Numbered from the stretch's first letter, positions 46,181 through 56,509 are shown. The stretch: DNA of 64,000 bases from Erpobdella octoculata (GCA_963978895.1 OZ022241.1:10579856-10643855), one strand, 5' to 3'. The notes: generated by a model from the letters alone, not told the origin. Program-made: numbers and translations.

Positions 46181-46499
46181 AGACCAGGACTGTCAAAGGT
46201 GCGGTCCACGAAGCAATTTTTGCGGCCCAGTCAATACGAGGCCAGGCAAATTTTTATTTTAACCAATGTAAATAATCTGTTTCTCTGCAAAACTTATTTC
46301 AGCATGGAACAATCGTTATTTCATTCATTCATCCTAACATCGATTGATACAGTACTTCAGTCAGCCAATGTTATTCGATGTCCGGTAATTTTAAGTTAAG
46401 TTCATTACAAATAATAATTTTTATTGAAATGTTGTGTTATCTTATATTAGATATTATTTATTTATCTTATGTTATATATTATTTATTTATCTTATGTTA

Positions 46500-47008
46500 C
46501 TAGTGGGTGATCGGATAACGAACAAATCGGATAACGAAAACTTCCATGAAAGATTTTTGTGTTCGGACAAGGAACACAAATTCGGATAACGAACTTAAAC
46601 GAATTTCACGGAGCGGTTACCGGTAAGCGGAAATCTGCTGTCACTGTGCGTGTGAACTGTCCTCGCCATAAAATCAAAACAAGAGGTTATAGCTAATGTA
46701 GAAAGTGGACAGAAGGCGGCTGATGTTGCGAGACAGTATGGTTTGAATAGGTCTCCAGTATGCACAAAAATATCATCAAGAAGACTCAAGCAGCTAAAGA
46801 AGTAACGAAAAAATGAAAAGGCCTGAATAATATACAAGACTATATAAATATGTATTATTTTTCTTAACAAACTTACTAAGAAAGTATACATAATATGTTT
46901 ATAATTTCATTTTTAAGGGTCTCCAGAAAGAATTAATCGGTTAACGAGCAATTCGGATAGCGAACACAGTCTTGGAGCGGATTATGTTCGCTAACCGATC
47001 AGCCACTG
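46500..47008 (+). mobile_element. Small pogo/Tigger-like DNA transposon
   Basis: Both ends carry the same inverted words: left TAGTGGGTGATCGGATAACGAA, right complement of TTCGCTAACCGATCAGCCACTG. Each is flanked by TA (46498-46499 and 47009-47010), the Tc1/mariner/pogo target duplication. Further 'CGGATAACGAA' words form subterminal repeats. The interior encodes a helix-turn-helix relic (46671-46805). At about 509 bp it is internally deleted and non-autonomous. Confidence 0.8.
46671..46805 (+). pseudogene. pogo/Tigger-type helix-turn-helix relic
   Basis: The frame ending at the TAA 46803-46805 reads K-S-K-Q-E-V-I-A-N-V-E-S-G-Q-K, then AADVARQYGLNRSPVCTKI. This is the CENP-B/Tigger N-terminal DNA-binding pattern (K.EVI...E.G.K..D.A..YGL..S.V). 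The DDE catalytic domain is absent. Confidence 0.75.
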
Positions 47009-47089
47009 TATAATAAAAAAAAACACAAAACTGTTGACGAACATCAATACTAAGTGAATATCCTCAGTATTAATATATATATATATACT

Positions 47090-47205
47090 TAACAACCACT
47101 GTTTTTTGGCGGTGGAACTGGCGCAGATGGTAAGGTAGTTGGCATGATGCGAGGTGGTGTTGCCGATCCGACAGTCGTGGGTTCGAGTCTGAAGTTGAGA
47201 CATGT
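47090..47205 (+). repeat. tRNA-derived SINE, copy 1
   Basis: A-box-like TGGCGCAGATGGTAAGG, then CCGACAGTCGTGGGTTCGAGTCTG with a good B box (GGTTCGAGTC) about 60 bp later. It is almost identical over about 115 bp to 47442-47556, including the lead-in TTAACAACCACTGTTTTTTGGCG. The two similar copies and lack of a clear cloverleaf argue for a SINE with an RNA polymerase III promoter rather than a tRNA gene. Confidence 0.8.
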
Positions 47206-47441
47206 ATATTTGCGTTATTTCGTGGTGGATTGTACGCCATCCAAGTTTCTGATATATGTGGCTCGTAAAAACATATCAACGCTATGTTTCCTTATAATAT
47301 ATATCATAAAAACATATATCTTCGATAGTTATTAAATTAGCTTGTGACGGATTGTACGCCGTACAACTTATAATACTATCGAGCATTGATTCGTACCCAT
47401 TCATAGTCGAGTGTTGTGTTCAACATACCCCAACAAAAGCG

Positions 47442-47678
<237 letters not shown>

Positions 47679-47794
47679 TGTGACGGGATATCTTTAGTAT
47701 AATAATACTATTGGTATACCTGAGTCACATAATAATAATCCACGTATACCAAATTTGAATGGTTAATGAGACAAGAAATTTTATAGCTCAAGTT

Positions 47795-48085
47795 TGGACT
47801 AAACAAGTAAAAGAAAAAACGAGTTTTTCAACACACACTTTTATTTCAAATACACTCAATTTAGAAATACAAAAGATATTTTCAGTTTTTTTTTTAATAC
47901 CACTAAATTTATTATTTGTAAATCCTACCACTAAATTTATTGTCAAAATTATGTCAAAATTAATTGAATCATCCAATATAAAGCTATGCTGAAAGTTTCA
48001 GCTTCATAGCTAGTCAAAAAGCTGGTTAAATTTTACTTGCATGATTTGTGTATAGAGAAAGCCACACACACAAACAAACAAAGAA
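47795..48085 (+). repeat. Dispersed repeat R5, + copy
   Basis: Words AACAAGTAAAAGAAAAAACGAG, TCATCCAATATAAAGCTATGC and AAAGCTGGTTAAATTTTACTT, then CACACACAAAC, occur in inverse order and complement at about 52470-52665. Confidence 0.7.
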
Positions 48086-48149
48086 TAGAAGTTGAATAAA
48101 AGTGTGTAAAAAACCACGGCTCATGTTTACTAAAGTTTCTTAAGACAGA

Positions 48150-49160
48150 AAAGCGGTGACACGAACCTACTAGGCTTGCGAGGTTATACCCGTACCTCAC
48201 CGGTTTTGCGGATACGGGTCGGCTAGGGTATAATGTGAATGGGTACGGGTCGGGCACGGAAAAAACATCAACGGGTACGGGTTTAGCCGTAAATTTTTTC
48301 AGGTGTATCTCGAAGGTAAATGTAAATTACTATAATTAGGTAGTTTATAAATGACTGTGCCGGTACTGTTCAGCTTCATATATTTTATGAAGTTACAATA
48401 AAGTTGACGATAGCCGACAAAATAGATTATCTTGCCATTATTAAACATAAAACTTTATAGTTTGTATGCAAACAACTGAACGGCTTCGAGAATGCAGCCA
48501 GACAATAGTGTTGAGAAGAAGAAGACCCTACATTTGACATTATTAGTATTGCATATACTTTACAATGTTACAGAAAGATTGAAATGGAGATGAAACTAAG
48601 ATATCCTCGCTGTGTACTGAGCTGGCAAAAGGTGTGAAAGACATATGCCTATCAAAGTTGACTTGGTACTACTAGACTGCGATTATTTTGTATCCGCCTT
48701 ATTTATCTTTTCGCAGCCTGCTGTCAAGAGAAAGTTGAAGTTCATCGTACTCGTCAAGACCTCATGCTGTCATAGCAGTAATTGATGCATCGACTGAACT
48801 CATTGAACAGACGGCTGCGCCAGCAAAGAAACTTTAAATTATTTTGCCTGATAAAGATTCCAGAAATTAAAAAATGCTGAAGAGTATGATGTCGACAGAG
48901 AAGCCAATACTAGTTAGGAAGTAGACAAGTATTTCAACCTGAAGGTCGGCATCAACGAACTGAGCACAATGCAATCTTGGAAAACACAGGCTATAAACAA
49001 TAAACTTTCTAAACTGGCAAAGGTCACTTTCAGTTTGTTGGCTATTAATGCAATTCAGAACAGAAGAAAACAAGCTTTCAGTATTGCAAGTTACACTTTA
49101 ACGGACTTGCGTACCAGCTCTAATCCCAAGTATTTTGACGCATAAATAGACGCACATGGA
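48150..49160 (+). mobile_element. Decayed hAT element with transposase relic
   Basis: The left part has GGGTACGGGTCGGGCACGG-type subterminal words (48188-48290). The right part encodes a recognisable hAT C-terminal relic (48888-49145). I could not define the exact termini or a target duplication, so boundaries are approximate. Confidence 0.6.
48888..49145 (+). pseudogene. hAT transposase C-terminal relic
   Basis: An 86-codon frame with one internal TAG reads ...EVDKYFNLKVGINEL...SWKTQ, then LSKLAKVTFSLLAINA, then QAFSIASYTLTDLRTS and NPKYFDA followed by TAA. The E-v-d-x-Y-f, W-W-like, L-a-k-l-a and F-S-i-A-g...R-t-s-l succession is the hAT dimerisation domain. The 'SER' before FS has been lost. 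With the stop and missing N-terminal part it is not functional. Confidence 0.75.
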
Positions 49161-49164
49161 CACA

Positions 49165-50224
49165 GCTGCGAGTGTGTGTGTAAAATAAATTGTGTATAGC
49201 AACTTTGATTGACGTTTTGAACTTGGAGTCAGTAATAAGTTAATAAAATTACAAATTACAAGTTATTAAACCACACTTGATGCAACTTTTTTTTTGGATA
49301 TTTTTATGGTTATTGTCTGCAATTTACTGGACAAGTGTGGCTGAAGAATTCTTATTGGATGATATATTTTAAAAAATGCAGAATAATTGAAGATCATTGA
49401 AAATCAATACGTATGCAAAATTTCAGCTCGTTCTGAAAACGTAAAGTGAGTGAAAATTTGAGTACAAGATTTACAAGTCACAGACATACATATTTTAAAG
49501 AGTGTAAAAACAAAACAAAGACAAAAATGTTTCTGAAAAAAATTTAAATTGCATTTTCAAAATAGAGGACGAAAACGAAGAAGATGAAATTTAATGGCTC
49601 AAAGTATAAGAAGAAAAACTGAGTTTATTTAAAGGTCGAATCGATCTCTAGATCGCAAAGATAAGGACGAATTTTAAAGTTTGATGGATTTCATTTTTGC
49701 ATAAAAACTTAATAAGATCGGTTGAAATTTTGTTTTAAAACTCCTACACTAAAAAAGAAATAATGGTGGAAAATGAAAGTTGTGGAAGATGGGAAATTAA
49801 AATTAAACGCAGCCCGTTAAAACTTAAGATCTGTTATAAACTTGGTGAGGACGCGGGGCGATTGTTCAAACCACAGGGGGCGCAGATACCCGGAACATAA
49901 AATTAGGAATCAGATTCGTAAAAGCATTTTATAAACTAGAAGTGATATCGTCAGTCGTCAGTTATATCCTGGAGTTTACTTTCGACCTGTACAGTTGTTA
50001 AAGAATGTGTGAGAAATGATTATGATGATGTATCGTCAGTATCACCAGCCCAGCGGGAGAATTGATGAGTGTGTGGAGATGTAAAATTTAATAACTATAG
50101 AAGTCTGAAAGTCTGACAGAATAAAGTCGCAGAATTTGAACAAAGATTAAAGATGTAACAGACAGAGTGCATAAAGATATGTCACAAGAAAATATTTTGT
50201 AACGGTTTTGATTTTTCACATTTT
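49165..50224. other. No gene recognised
   Basis: AT-rich sequence without clear repeats or coding potential. Confidence 0.5.
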
Positions 50225-50228
50225 TGAA

Positions 50229-50930
50229 AATTATAACCCTAACAATAAACCCTAACCCTAACAACAAACCCTAACTCTAACATAACACCAAAGCATAATT
50301 CTAACCCTAACCCAAATCCTTAACCATAAAACCAAACCATAACTCCGCCTTGCTTTTGCAAGCCAGTCCCAAGCCTGGAGAACGGAAGAGGGAAAGTTAA
50401 AGGATCAGCAGCTTGCCCCGTCGCCCCCTGAACTCTACGCCTATGAGCCTAACCCCAATCCTAACACCAAACCCTAACCTTAATCCTAACACCAAACCAT
50501 ATCCATAACCTTAACCCTAACCCTAACCCTAACCCTAACACCAAGGTTTTGAGAATATTTGAGATCACTCAATTTTGCTCTATGACGCACTGTTAAGGAG
50601 CTAGATCGATTTAAAGGGTTGACATTTTTTCTGAAAATCACTCAAATGTATGTGCCTTTATATAGAAATCGATGCGTCGATTACGAAAATGAGGTCCTTT
50701 TCGCTAACATCAAACCCTAACCCTAATAAGAAACCCTAACCAAAACGTTATCAACAAACTCTAAACAAACCCTAACACCAAGCCCTAACCCTAACTTTAA
50801 CTCTAACTCTAGCCATAACCCTAGCCCTAACCCTAGCACCAAACCTTAAACCAAACCTTAACCCTAACCCTAACACCAAACCTTAACCCTAACAACAGAC
50901 CGTAACCCAAACCCTAGTACCAAACCCTTT
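50229..50930 (-). repeat. Degenerate interstitial telomere-like (CCCTAA)n tracts
   Basis: Blocks of AACCCTAACCCTAA mixed with CCCTAACACCAAA and CTAACAACAAA variants at 50229-50330, 50447-50545, 50708-50930. They are interrupted by a dispersed repeat (50335-50445) and by unique DNA (50545-50705). The pure CCCTAA runs are short (up to about five units), so this is internal repeat DNA rather than a chromosome end. Confidence 0.75.
50335..50445 (-). repeat. Inserted repeat block shared with 4.8 kb and 30.5 kb
   Basis: CCGCCTTGCTTTTGCAAGCCAG...CCAAGCCTGGAGAACGGA is the complement of 4813-4868. The adjoining CCCCCTGAACTCTACGCCTATG matches 30488-30504. Confidence 0.6.
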
Positions 50931-50994
50931 TAGAAAAAAAATTTCTGGAGATAATGGTACGGCTAATTCGGGATAATCCACCCCGCCCGTTATC

Positions 50995-51432
50995 TACTAT
51001 TTTTTAAGAAAAAATGCGGTACAACAGCCAGCCAATAGTTATTAAGCATCAGTAACAGACCCCAATAATGATTTTGGAGGGCCACTGTATTATTACTGAA
51101 GCCTTAGGTCTAATTACAGCTGTGGCGGCCAAATCCCCCAAACGTCACCAGGTGCCCCAAATTATTATGACTTATTTTGTGATGAAAATTTATATTGATA
51201 ATTGTTAATCCACTTCTTTAAATAAAAGACCATCCACACTTTTCAACCAGCCATTTTTTGAAAATAAAATAAAACAACTCACTACCCTCTCACGTCATCA
51301 ACTATTTTTGAAGATAATGCGTTACGGCAGCCTAGCAATATACGAGTATAGTCATGTAACCTATCAATAAAAGCTCCCACTGCTTCACTAATGTTTTTTG
51401 AAGGGGCACTCATATGGCCCCGGCACTGGTAT
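50995..51432 (+). repeat. Two diverged direct copies of an unassigned repeat
   Basis: 50995-51085 (CTATTTTTTAAGAAAAAATGCGGTACAACAGCC...GGAGGGCCACTG) is echoed at 51298-51432 (CTATTTTTGAAGATAATGCG-TTACGGCAGCC...AAGGGGCACTC). Class unknown. Confidence 0.45.
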
Positions 51433-51880
51433 CAATCAATCAAATGAAATTGTAAAGCGCTTTTTCTTAAATTCATTGGCGCTCGCTCTCCAATAAATTT
51501 GCTAAGCAAAGATGTTCTAAAAAACACAAAGGACAACAGCAAATTACAACATTCACACTTAATTATAAGCCAAAAGACTATAGACATAATTTACTGACAA
51601 ACACAAAAAAACATTCAGCAAAAGCATAGATAACTGAAAAAACAAACAATTATTATATTACAAAATGGCCTCTATAGGCAGCTATAATCTAAACTGAAAA
51701 CCATGAAAAAATCTTTTTTACAACGTTTTTTATTAGGTCACGTTCTTGTCTGCTTGTTTGTTTGTTTGTCCGCGAAATTGTACAATCAAATTTTATACAA
51801 TTTTCCGACAAGCTACAAATTAAATATGGCAATAAAAGAAAATAATAAATAAATATATACGTTGGAATTGTTATCACTGT
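51433..51880. other. No gene; repeat start near 51718
   Basis: TTTTTTACAACGTTTTTTATTAGGTCA at about 51715 resembles 10440-10465, so a dispersed repeat may begin here. Otherwise unassigned. Confidence 0.4.
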
Positions 51881-51885
51881 CTTTT

Positions 51886-51955
51886 ATAAAGGCTGGTGAT
51901 TAGGTACTCCGGCTTTGAGAGTCGGAGGACCCGGGTTCGATTCCAAAGTAAATTA
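51886..51955 (+). repeat. tRNA-like SINE head or tRNA pseudogene
   Basis: Contains a good anticodon arm (CCGGC-TTTGAGA-GTCGG, 7-nt loop with T33 and anticodon TGA) and B box GGGTTCGATTCC. The acceptor and T stems do not pair well, so I favour a SINE head or tRNA pseudogene over an active tRNA. Confidence 0.55.
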
Positions 51956-52171
51956 CCAAGTGCACTGTTTTAGCGCAAATAATCCTGAAATAATGAAACC
52001 CCGTTTTAAAATATTTGTAAACATCGCCACCATACATTTAATAATCGAAAAACTCAAATGCGTACAAAATTCCAACCATCAACAAATAAAAGATATCAAA
52101 TAATGTTTACACCATAAAAAAAACATTTGTTAAAAACAACGTTTTTCTTGCACCCTTAAAATCTAGAAAAT

Positions 52172-52438
52172 AATATTCCTATGACTCGCCTATGAGCCTG
52201 GCAGAATTTCTGAATAACTTGGTCACATTATGGTGACATACTTTATAACAGTTTCTAATTCATATACAACGGAAAACGTTGGGCGTATATTACAACACCA
52301 AGACTTCTGTAAAACATTTATAAAAAATAATAATGCGCCCAACGTTTTTCGTCGTATATGAATTAGAAACTGTTATAAAATATGTTACCATATTGTGACC
52401 AAGTTATTCAGAAATTCTGCTAGGCTCATAGGAATATT
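52172..52438. repeat. Inner palindrome with stem of about 110 bp
   Basis: Left arm AATATTCCTATG...AACGTTGGGCGTA (52172-52288) and right arm TGCGCCCAACGTT...CATAGGAATATT (52333-52438) are complementary apart from a few mismatches. A 10-bp duplication (CCTATGACTCGCCTATGAGCC) is present only in the left arm. Consistent with a foldback MITE. Confidence 0.85.
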
Positions 52439-52469
52439 GTTACAAACTTTTATTTACATAGGTTACAAT

Positions 52470-52665
52470 CTCTGTGTGTGTGTGTGTGTGTATGTGTGTG
52501 TGTGTCTTTCTCTGTACGTAAATTTTGAAAGTAAAATTTAACCAGCTTTTGGACTAGATAAGAAGCTGAAAATTTCAGCATAGCTTTATATTGGATGACA
52601 ATATACATGATTAAATTAAAAAAAAGTTTGTGTTGAAAAACTCGTTTTTTTCCTTTACTTGTTTT
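52470..52665 (-). repeat. Dispersed repeat R5, inverted copy with GT microsatellite
   Basis: Complement of 47805-48085: TAAAATTTAACCAGCTTTTGG, GCATAGCTTTATATTGGATGA, AACTCGTTTTTTTCCTTTACTTG. The GT run at 52474-52505 corresponds to the CA run at 48063-48075. Confidence 0.7.
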
Positions 52666-52859
52666 ATACTTTTTAGGGCGCAAGAAAAACGTTGTTTTTT
52701 TAATGTATTTTTAGGATGTAAAAATTGTTCAGTCTTAACATAATAAAATAATAACACACTTTGAAAAAGCGTCAATGGTAGTGACAAACATTCCACGCAC
52801 ACAAATAATCCCTTGGACACAGAAATACTAACAACTAAAACATAAAGTCAATTAAAACA

Positions 52860-53110
52860 AGTGAACCGTGAAAACCTTCGTTTTTTAAAAACCCTTTAAA
52901 AATTTGTAATTGTTTGCCAATTATTTTTTATGATAAAAAGTCTATAAAACAGAAAACCATTTACCACAAATCTATATACTTGATATGTGAAGTATGTGAG
53001 GATTGAAAATATAAGAAACTTTCAAATTAATATGAAAGAAATCAATTTTTTGATATAACAAGTAAGCGTAAAACAAAAAACCGTAAAAACTTCGTTTTTT
53101 AAATCCTTTA
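52860..53110 (-). repeat. Dispersed repeat R1, inverted copy (tandem pair)
   Basis: AAGTATGTGAGGATTGAAAATATAAGAAACTTTC is the complement of the R1 end at 3805-3840 and 17390-17420. 'CCGTAAAAACTTCGTTTTTTAAA' occurs here twice, at about 52867 and 53081. Confidence 0.6.
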
Positions 53111-53187
53111 TAATTTTCTACTTCGGAGATTGTTTAGCCACCATCTAGCGATTGTAAGGAAACCTTAGCCAGCAAATTATATCGTGT

Positions 53188-53420
53188 ATATTAATTTAAA
53201 TTTTTAAATTAATATTTAATTGATTTAAATTTTTTAATTTAAATTTAATTAATTAAAATTTTTAAATTAATATTTAATTAATTTAAATTTTTAAATTAAT
53301 ATTTAATTAATTTAAATTTTTAAATTAATATTTAATTAATTTAAATTTTTAGATTAATATTTATTTAATTTAAATTTTTAAATTAATATTTAATGAATTT
53401 AAATTTTTAAATTAATATTG
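53188..53420. repeat. AT-only tandem repeat, unit about 29-30 bp, seven to eight copies
   Basis: Unit AATTTAAATTTTTAAATTAATATTT-AATT repeated with one or two changes. Each unit is itself nearly palindromic. Confidence 0.9.
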
Positions 53421-53534
53421 GTAATGTATCCAGAAAACGAATATATTTCAAACTTCAGGTCTAGAACATACAAGGAAGTGAGTCAAAGTGAAAAGTTAAC
53501 CATTTAGTAATTTCTTTCAAATTTCTGAGTGTTT

Positions 53535-53700
53535 GAAAAGATTTGGGTAAGGCCGGGTTGGGTCTAGTCAGGCCGAAGTAGATCGGGTTGGGTTGGGTCA
53601 AGCTAAGTGGGTCGGGTCGGATCACAAGATTGAGAGTGGTAGTGGGTCGGGTCAACTTTTCTAGCGGGTCGGGATGGGTCGGGCCCTGAAAATTTGACCC
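53535..53700. mobile_element. GGGTCGGGT-rich hAT-like subterminal block
   Basis: Repeated GGGTTGGGTC, GGGTCGGGTCGG and CGGGCCC words, similar in style to blocks at 1.7 and 48.2 kb. No terminal repeats could be paired. Confidence 0.45.
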
Positions 53701-53727
53701 ATGGAAACTCTTCTAGGTCTACGACCA

Positions 53728-53780
53728 GGTGCGGTTCTAATACCATTGGGGATGCTGGGGATGCATCTCCCCCACCAGCC
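53728..53780 (+). mobile_element. hAT-type terminus (CAGGTGCGGTTCTAATAC)
   Basis: CAGGTGCGGTTCTA followed by GGGGATGCTGGGGATGCATC resembles the CAGTGGCGGATCC...GGGGATGC end at 31256 and the inverted end near 56898. Confidence 0.45.
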
Positions 53781-54027
53781 TCAGAGCTCAATTTTTTTCA
53801 ATAAATAAATAAAGTTAAACGTACACCAAACAAACCCCGCCAAACACCAACTTTCTATCTAACCTATATAGTTATAAAAAATGTGAAGAAATCTGTGGGC
53901 ATCACCAATGCGCAATTAAAATCTCATTACTATACTTAAATAAGATATGCTTGACCAACCGAAGGCGATTATGTCCTGTCAACTAGCAGCTTATAATTGA
54001 GGATATCCAGCTAAGGCAATTCTAATA

Positions 54028-54037
54028 TGGTTTTCAG
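54028..54037 (+). repeat. Target-site duplication, left (TGGTTTTCAG)
   Basis: Exact 10-bp match to 55703-55712. Confidence 0.7.
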
Positions 54038-54246
54038 GGTTTACTATCAAAAGGGCGAAAACATAAGGGCGAAAACAAAAGGGCGAACACAAAAGATCGA
54101 AACTAAAAAGAGCGAATGATAAAAAGATCGCACGATAATAAGGGCGAAAATGAAAAGGGCGAAACTAAAAAGAGCGAACAATAAAAAAAGCGAACATCAA
54201 AAAGGCGAAAATAAGTTTGTATTATCTATTTGAAATGTTATCTATA

Positions 54247-54330
54247 ATAGAGATGGGCGATTTTGAACGAATCGTTCAAAATAAACGATTCATTGAGGTG
54301 AACCAACTGAGTCGATTCACTAAGTCTAAA
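54247..54330 (+). mobile_element. Nested hAT-like start (TAGAGATGGGCGATTTTG)
   Basis: TAGAGATGGGCGATTTTGAACG followed by AATCGTTCA/GATTCA words resembles hAT ends such as TAGGGATGGGCCGATTTTG at 5240. Its opposite end was not recognised, so it may be truncated or original to the host element. Confidence 0.45.
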
Positions 54331-54547
54331 AAGAATCGTTCAGTCTTATTTGGTTCATTTACGTAATTGGCTTGGAGGCGGAGCTTACCAAACTTGCCAG
54401 CCAATGTCAAAGAACCTATAACTTGGTTTATTTACATTAACTTATTATTTTAAAAACCGCACACTCAAGCTACGAATAGTTCCGACTCACCATTAACCCA
54501 TCTGTGTTACGAGTGCTTGATCGAGTCTTTGACTAAACAAATGACTC

Positions 54548-54607
<60 letters not shown>

Positions 54608-54640
54608 CTCTCTCTCTCTCTCTTTTTTTTCTCACACACA
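54548..54640. repeat. (CT)n microsatellite
   Basis: CTCTCT run with TTT and CGTT interruptions, followed by short CA runs to about 54730. Confidence 0.9.
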
Positions 54641-55299
54641 CAAACACACGCGCTCGCACACAAATTAAGCCTCCCATTCGCTATTTCACATTCATACTCT
54701 TTTTCTCTCTCTCATTCACGCACACAAACAAATAAAGTTTTTTCTTTCCGTTCCATGATAAAACAGAACAGCGATAAAACGTGTATTTTAATTGTATATA
54801 TTTTTTCAACTTTTTTGCGCTATATAAAATGTCCGAAAATATTGTAATCCATTATCGTACAATTAAAGTTTAAGTTGACAATGTAGTTTATAATATTATT
54901 TTTTTTGTTTATAGTTTTTACTGCAAGTTGCTCATCACTTTTTTTTACAGAAGCTGTAAAATTAAATAGGTTTTTATATGAGCAAATTTTTCTATAACCA
55001 ACTTTGCACCAAAAATACACATCTAGAAATTCAAGTTTGTACTATAATTAGGTAGGAAGTTTTTCGACCGTGACATTGGCATCTGGCAATAATGTTTTTT
55101 TAATGAATTCGGTAAATTAGCATGAATGAATCTAAATGGGGAACCATTCTCACTTTGACTTTTTAAGAGGAGTTGCACATAATTTCAATTTGCAAGCTTG
55201 ACACTGTGTCATATTGTTTTGAACTAGACTTTTTTCTTATACTTTTTAAAAATATATATTAAAGTATTAAAAAATTTTGTTTTGGTTTTTTTTTGAGTG

Positions 55300-55445
55300 A
55301 ATGAGAGAGAAAAAGAGAGAGAAAAAAAAAGAAAGAGAGAGAGAGAAAAAAAGAAAAAGATAAAAAAAGAACAAAAAAGAGAAAACAAAAAAGAGAGATA
55401 AAAAAAAGTGCACGAGAAAGAGATATTGAAAGAAAAAGAGTGAAA
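55300..55445. repeat. GAGAAAAAAA purine tract
   Basis: Irregular GA/AAA low-complexity run inside the long-TIR element. Confidence 0.8.
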
Positions 55446-55702
55446 TATTAAAATAGATGTGTTGTGATGACATCCCAAAAGGGAGTGAAATGATTGTGTT
55501 TCATGCTTAGCAAATAAGCAATTTCAGGTTTTCGCTTTTTTAACGTTCGCCTTTTTTATTGTTCGCCCTTTTCAGTTTCGATCTTTTCATTTTCGCTCTT
55601 ATTATCGTGCGCTCTTTTTATTATTCGCCCTATTTAGTTTCGATCTTTTGTGTTCGCTCTTTTGTTTTCGCCCTTATATTTTCGCCCTTTTGATAGGATA
55701 CC

Positions 55703-55712
55703 TGGTTTTCAG
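55703..55712 (+). repeat. Target-site duplication, right (TGGTTTTCAG)
   Basis: Exact copy of 54028-54037. Confidence 0.7.
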
Positions 55713-55803
55713 TTGTTTTCGGGTTTTCTATTCTTCGTTATTTTTTGGCGTTAATCGTTTAAAAACTTTTTAAAGAAAAATTGAGTTCGTGCGAGCTTAG
55801 AGT

Positions 55804-56226
55804 AGAGGTGTGCGCGGGGACGACTTTTCGTCCCCATCCCCATGAGCGTCATCCCCATCCATCCCCGCCAGTATCATCCCCAACCATCCCCGCAGTCTTT
55901 CAGTTTTTCATCCCCACCCATTCCCGCACTTTTTATCCCAATTTCTAATTTTTATGTCCATGAATAAATAAAGTTGATATGAGTGCTTAAACCACTCGTA
56001 CCACTCGCGCGATTTTTACTTAGCATTTAATTGGATTTTACACATTTACCTCAAAAATTCGTCCCCATCCCCGCGGTATCCCCGCAACGTTTGTTTCCAT
56101 CCCCGCGGTAACCCCACAACGTCATCCCTATAACCGCGGTATTTCGCCTCTTTCGTCCCCATTTCCGCGGAATTACCGCAAAATTCGCGGTATTCCCGCT
56201 GTCCCCACTACCGTGCCCACCTCTAG
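55804..56226. mobile_element. hAT-like MITE rich in CCCCATCCCCG
   Basis: Left end TAGAGGTGTGCGCGGGGAC and right end (complement of GTCCCCACTACCGTGCCCACCTCTA) are imperfect inverted repeats obeying YARNG. Flanking 8-mers GCTTAGAG and GTTTATAG agree at 6 of 8 positions, consistent with an aged 8-bp target duplication. The interior consists of CCATCCCCGC/CCCCGCGGTA words with no coding. Confidence 0.7.
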
Positions 56227-56229
56227 TTT

Positions 56230-56505
56230 ATAGCACTAGTTTTTCCGTATACCTATATTAATCTAAAAAGGAAAATACTAACTGTTTACTGTGAAGTCTA
56301 AAGGTGGTAAAGTACTTAATTTGTTTTTCATAAATCAATATTTGTTTTACTAATTCAAATGCACAAACTCTAATTATTTTGTTGAAGATGTCAAGCAAAA
56401 ATCTTGAACTTCTGGCATAAAAGTGCTCCGCAGCAACTTCATTAAGATTACGTCATTCTTTAAATCGGCACCCACTGAGCATTGAGAATGCAAAAGTTAT
56501 AGCCA
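56230..56505. other. No recognisable feature
   Basis: AT-rich, nothing supported. Confidence 0.5.
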
Positions 56506-56509
56506 AACT

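Larger units (their letters stand above)
52118..52716. repeat. Large foldback (nested inverted repeat)
   Basis: The outer arms are AAAAACAACGTTTTTCTTGC at about 52133 and its complement GCAAGAAAAACGTTGTTTTT at about 52681. Inside lies a near-perfect inner palindrome (52172-52438) with arms of about 110 bp and a loop of about 40 bp. Read directly by comparing arms. Confidence 0.8.
54038..55702. mobile_element. Element with long terminal inverted repeats and 10-bp target duplication
   Basis: Left end GGTTTACTATCAAAAGGG and right end (complement) GGTATCCTATCAAAAGGG open inverted arms of about 170 bp each (54038-54212 and 55525-55702). The arms are built of short words AAAAGGGCGAAA, AAAAGATCGAAACT and AAAGAGCGAA in the same order. 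TGGTTTTCAG flanks both sides. Long TIRs with a 9-10-bp target duplication are typical of Mutator-like (MULE) elements, so I infer a MULE-type MITE; no transposase is present. The interior carries a hAT-like start (54247), CT/CA microsatellites and GA-rich DNA. Confidence 0.75.

Noticed and set aside
47107..47202. Functional tRNA gene
   Set aside because: A and B boxes are present but no cloverleaf; a second near-identical 115-bp copy points to a SINE.
50229..50930. A true chromosome end
   Set aside because: CCCTAA runs are short, impure and flanked by ordinary DNA on both sides.
51886..51955. Functional tRNA-Ser(UGA)
   Set aside because: The anticodon arm and B box are good, but the acceptor and T stems do not pair and there is no long variable arm, as tRNA-Ser requires.
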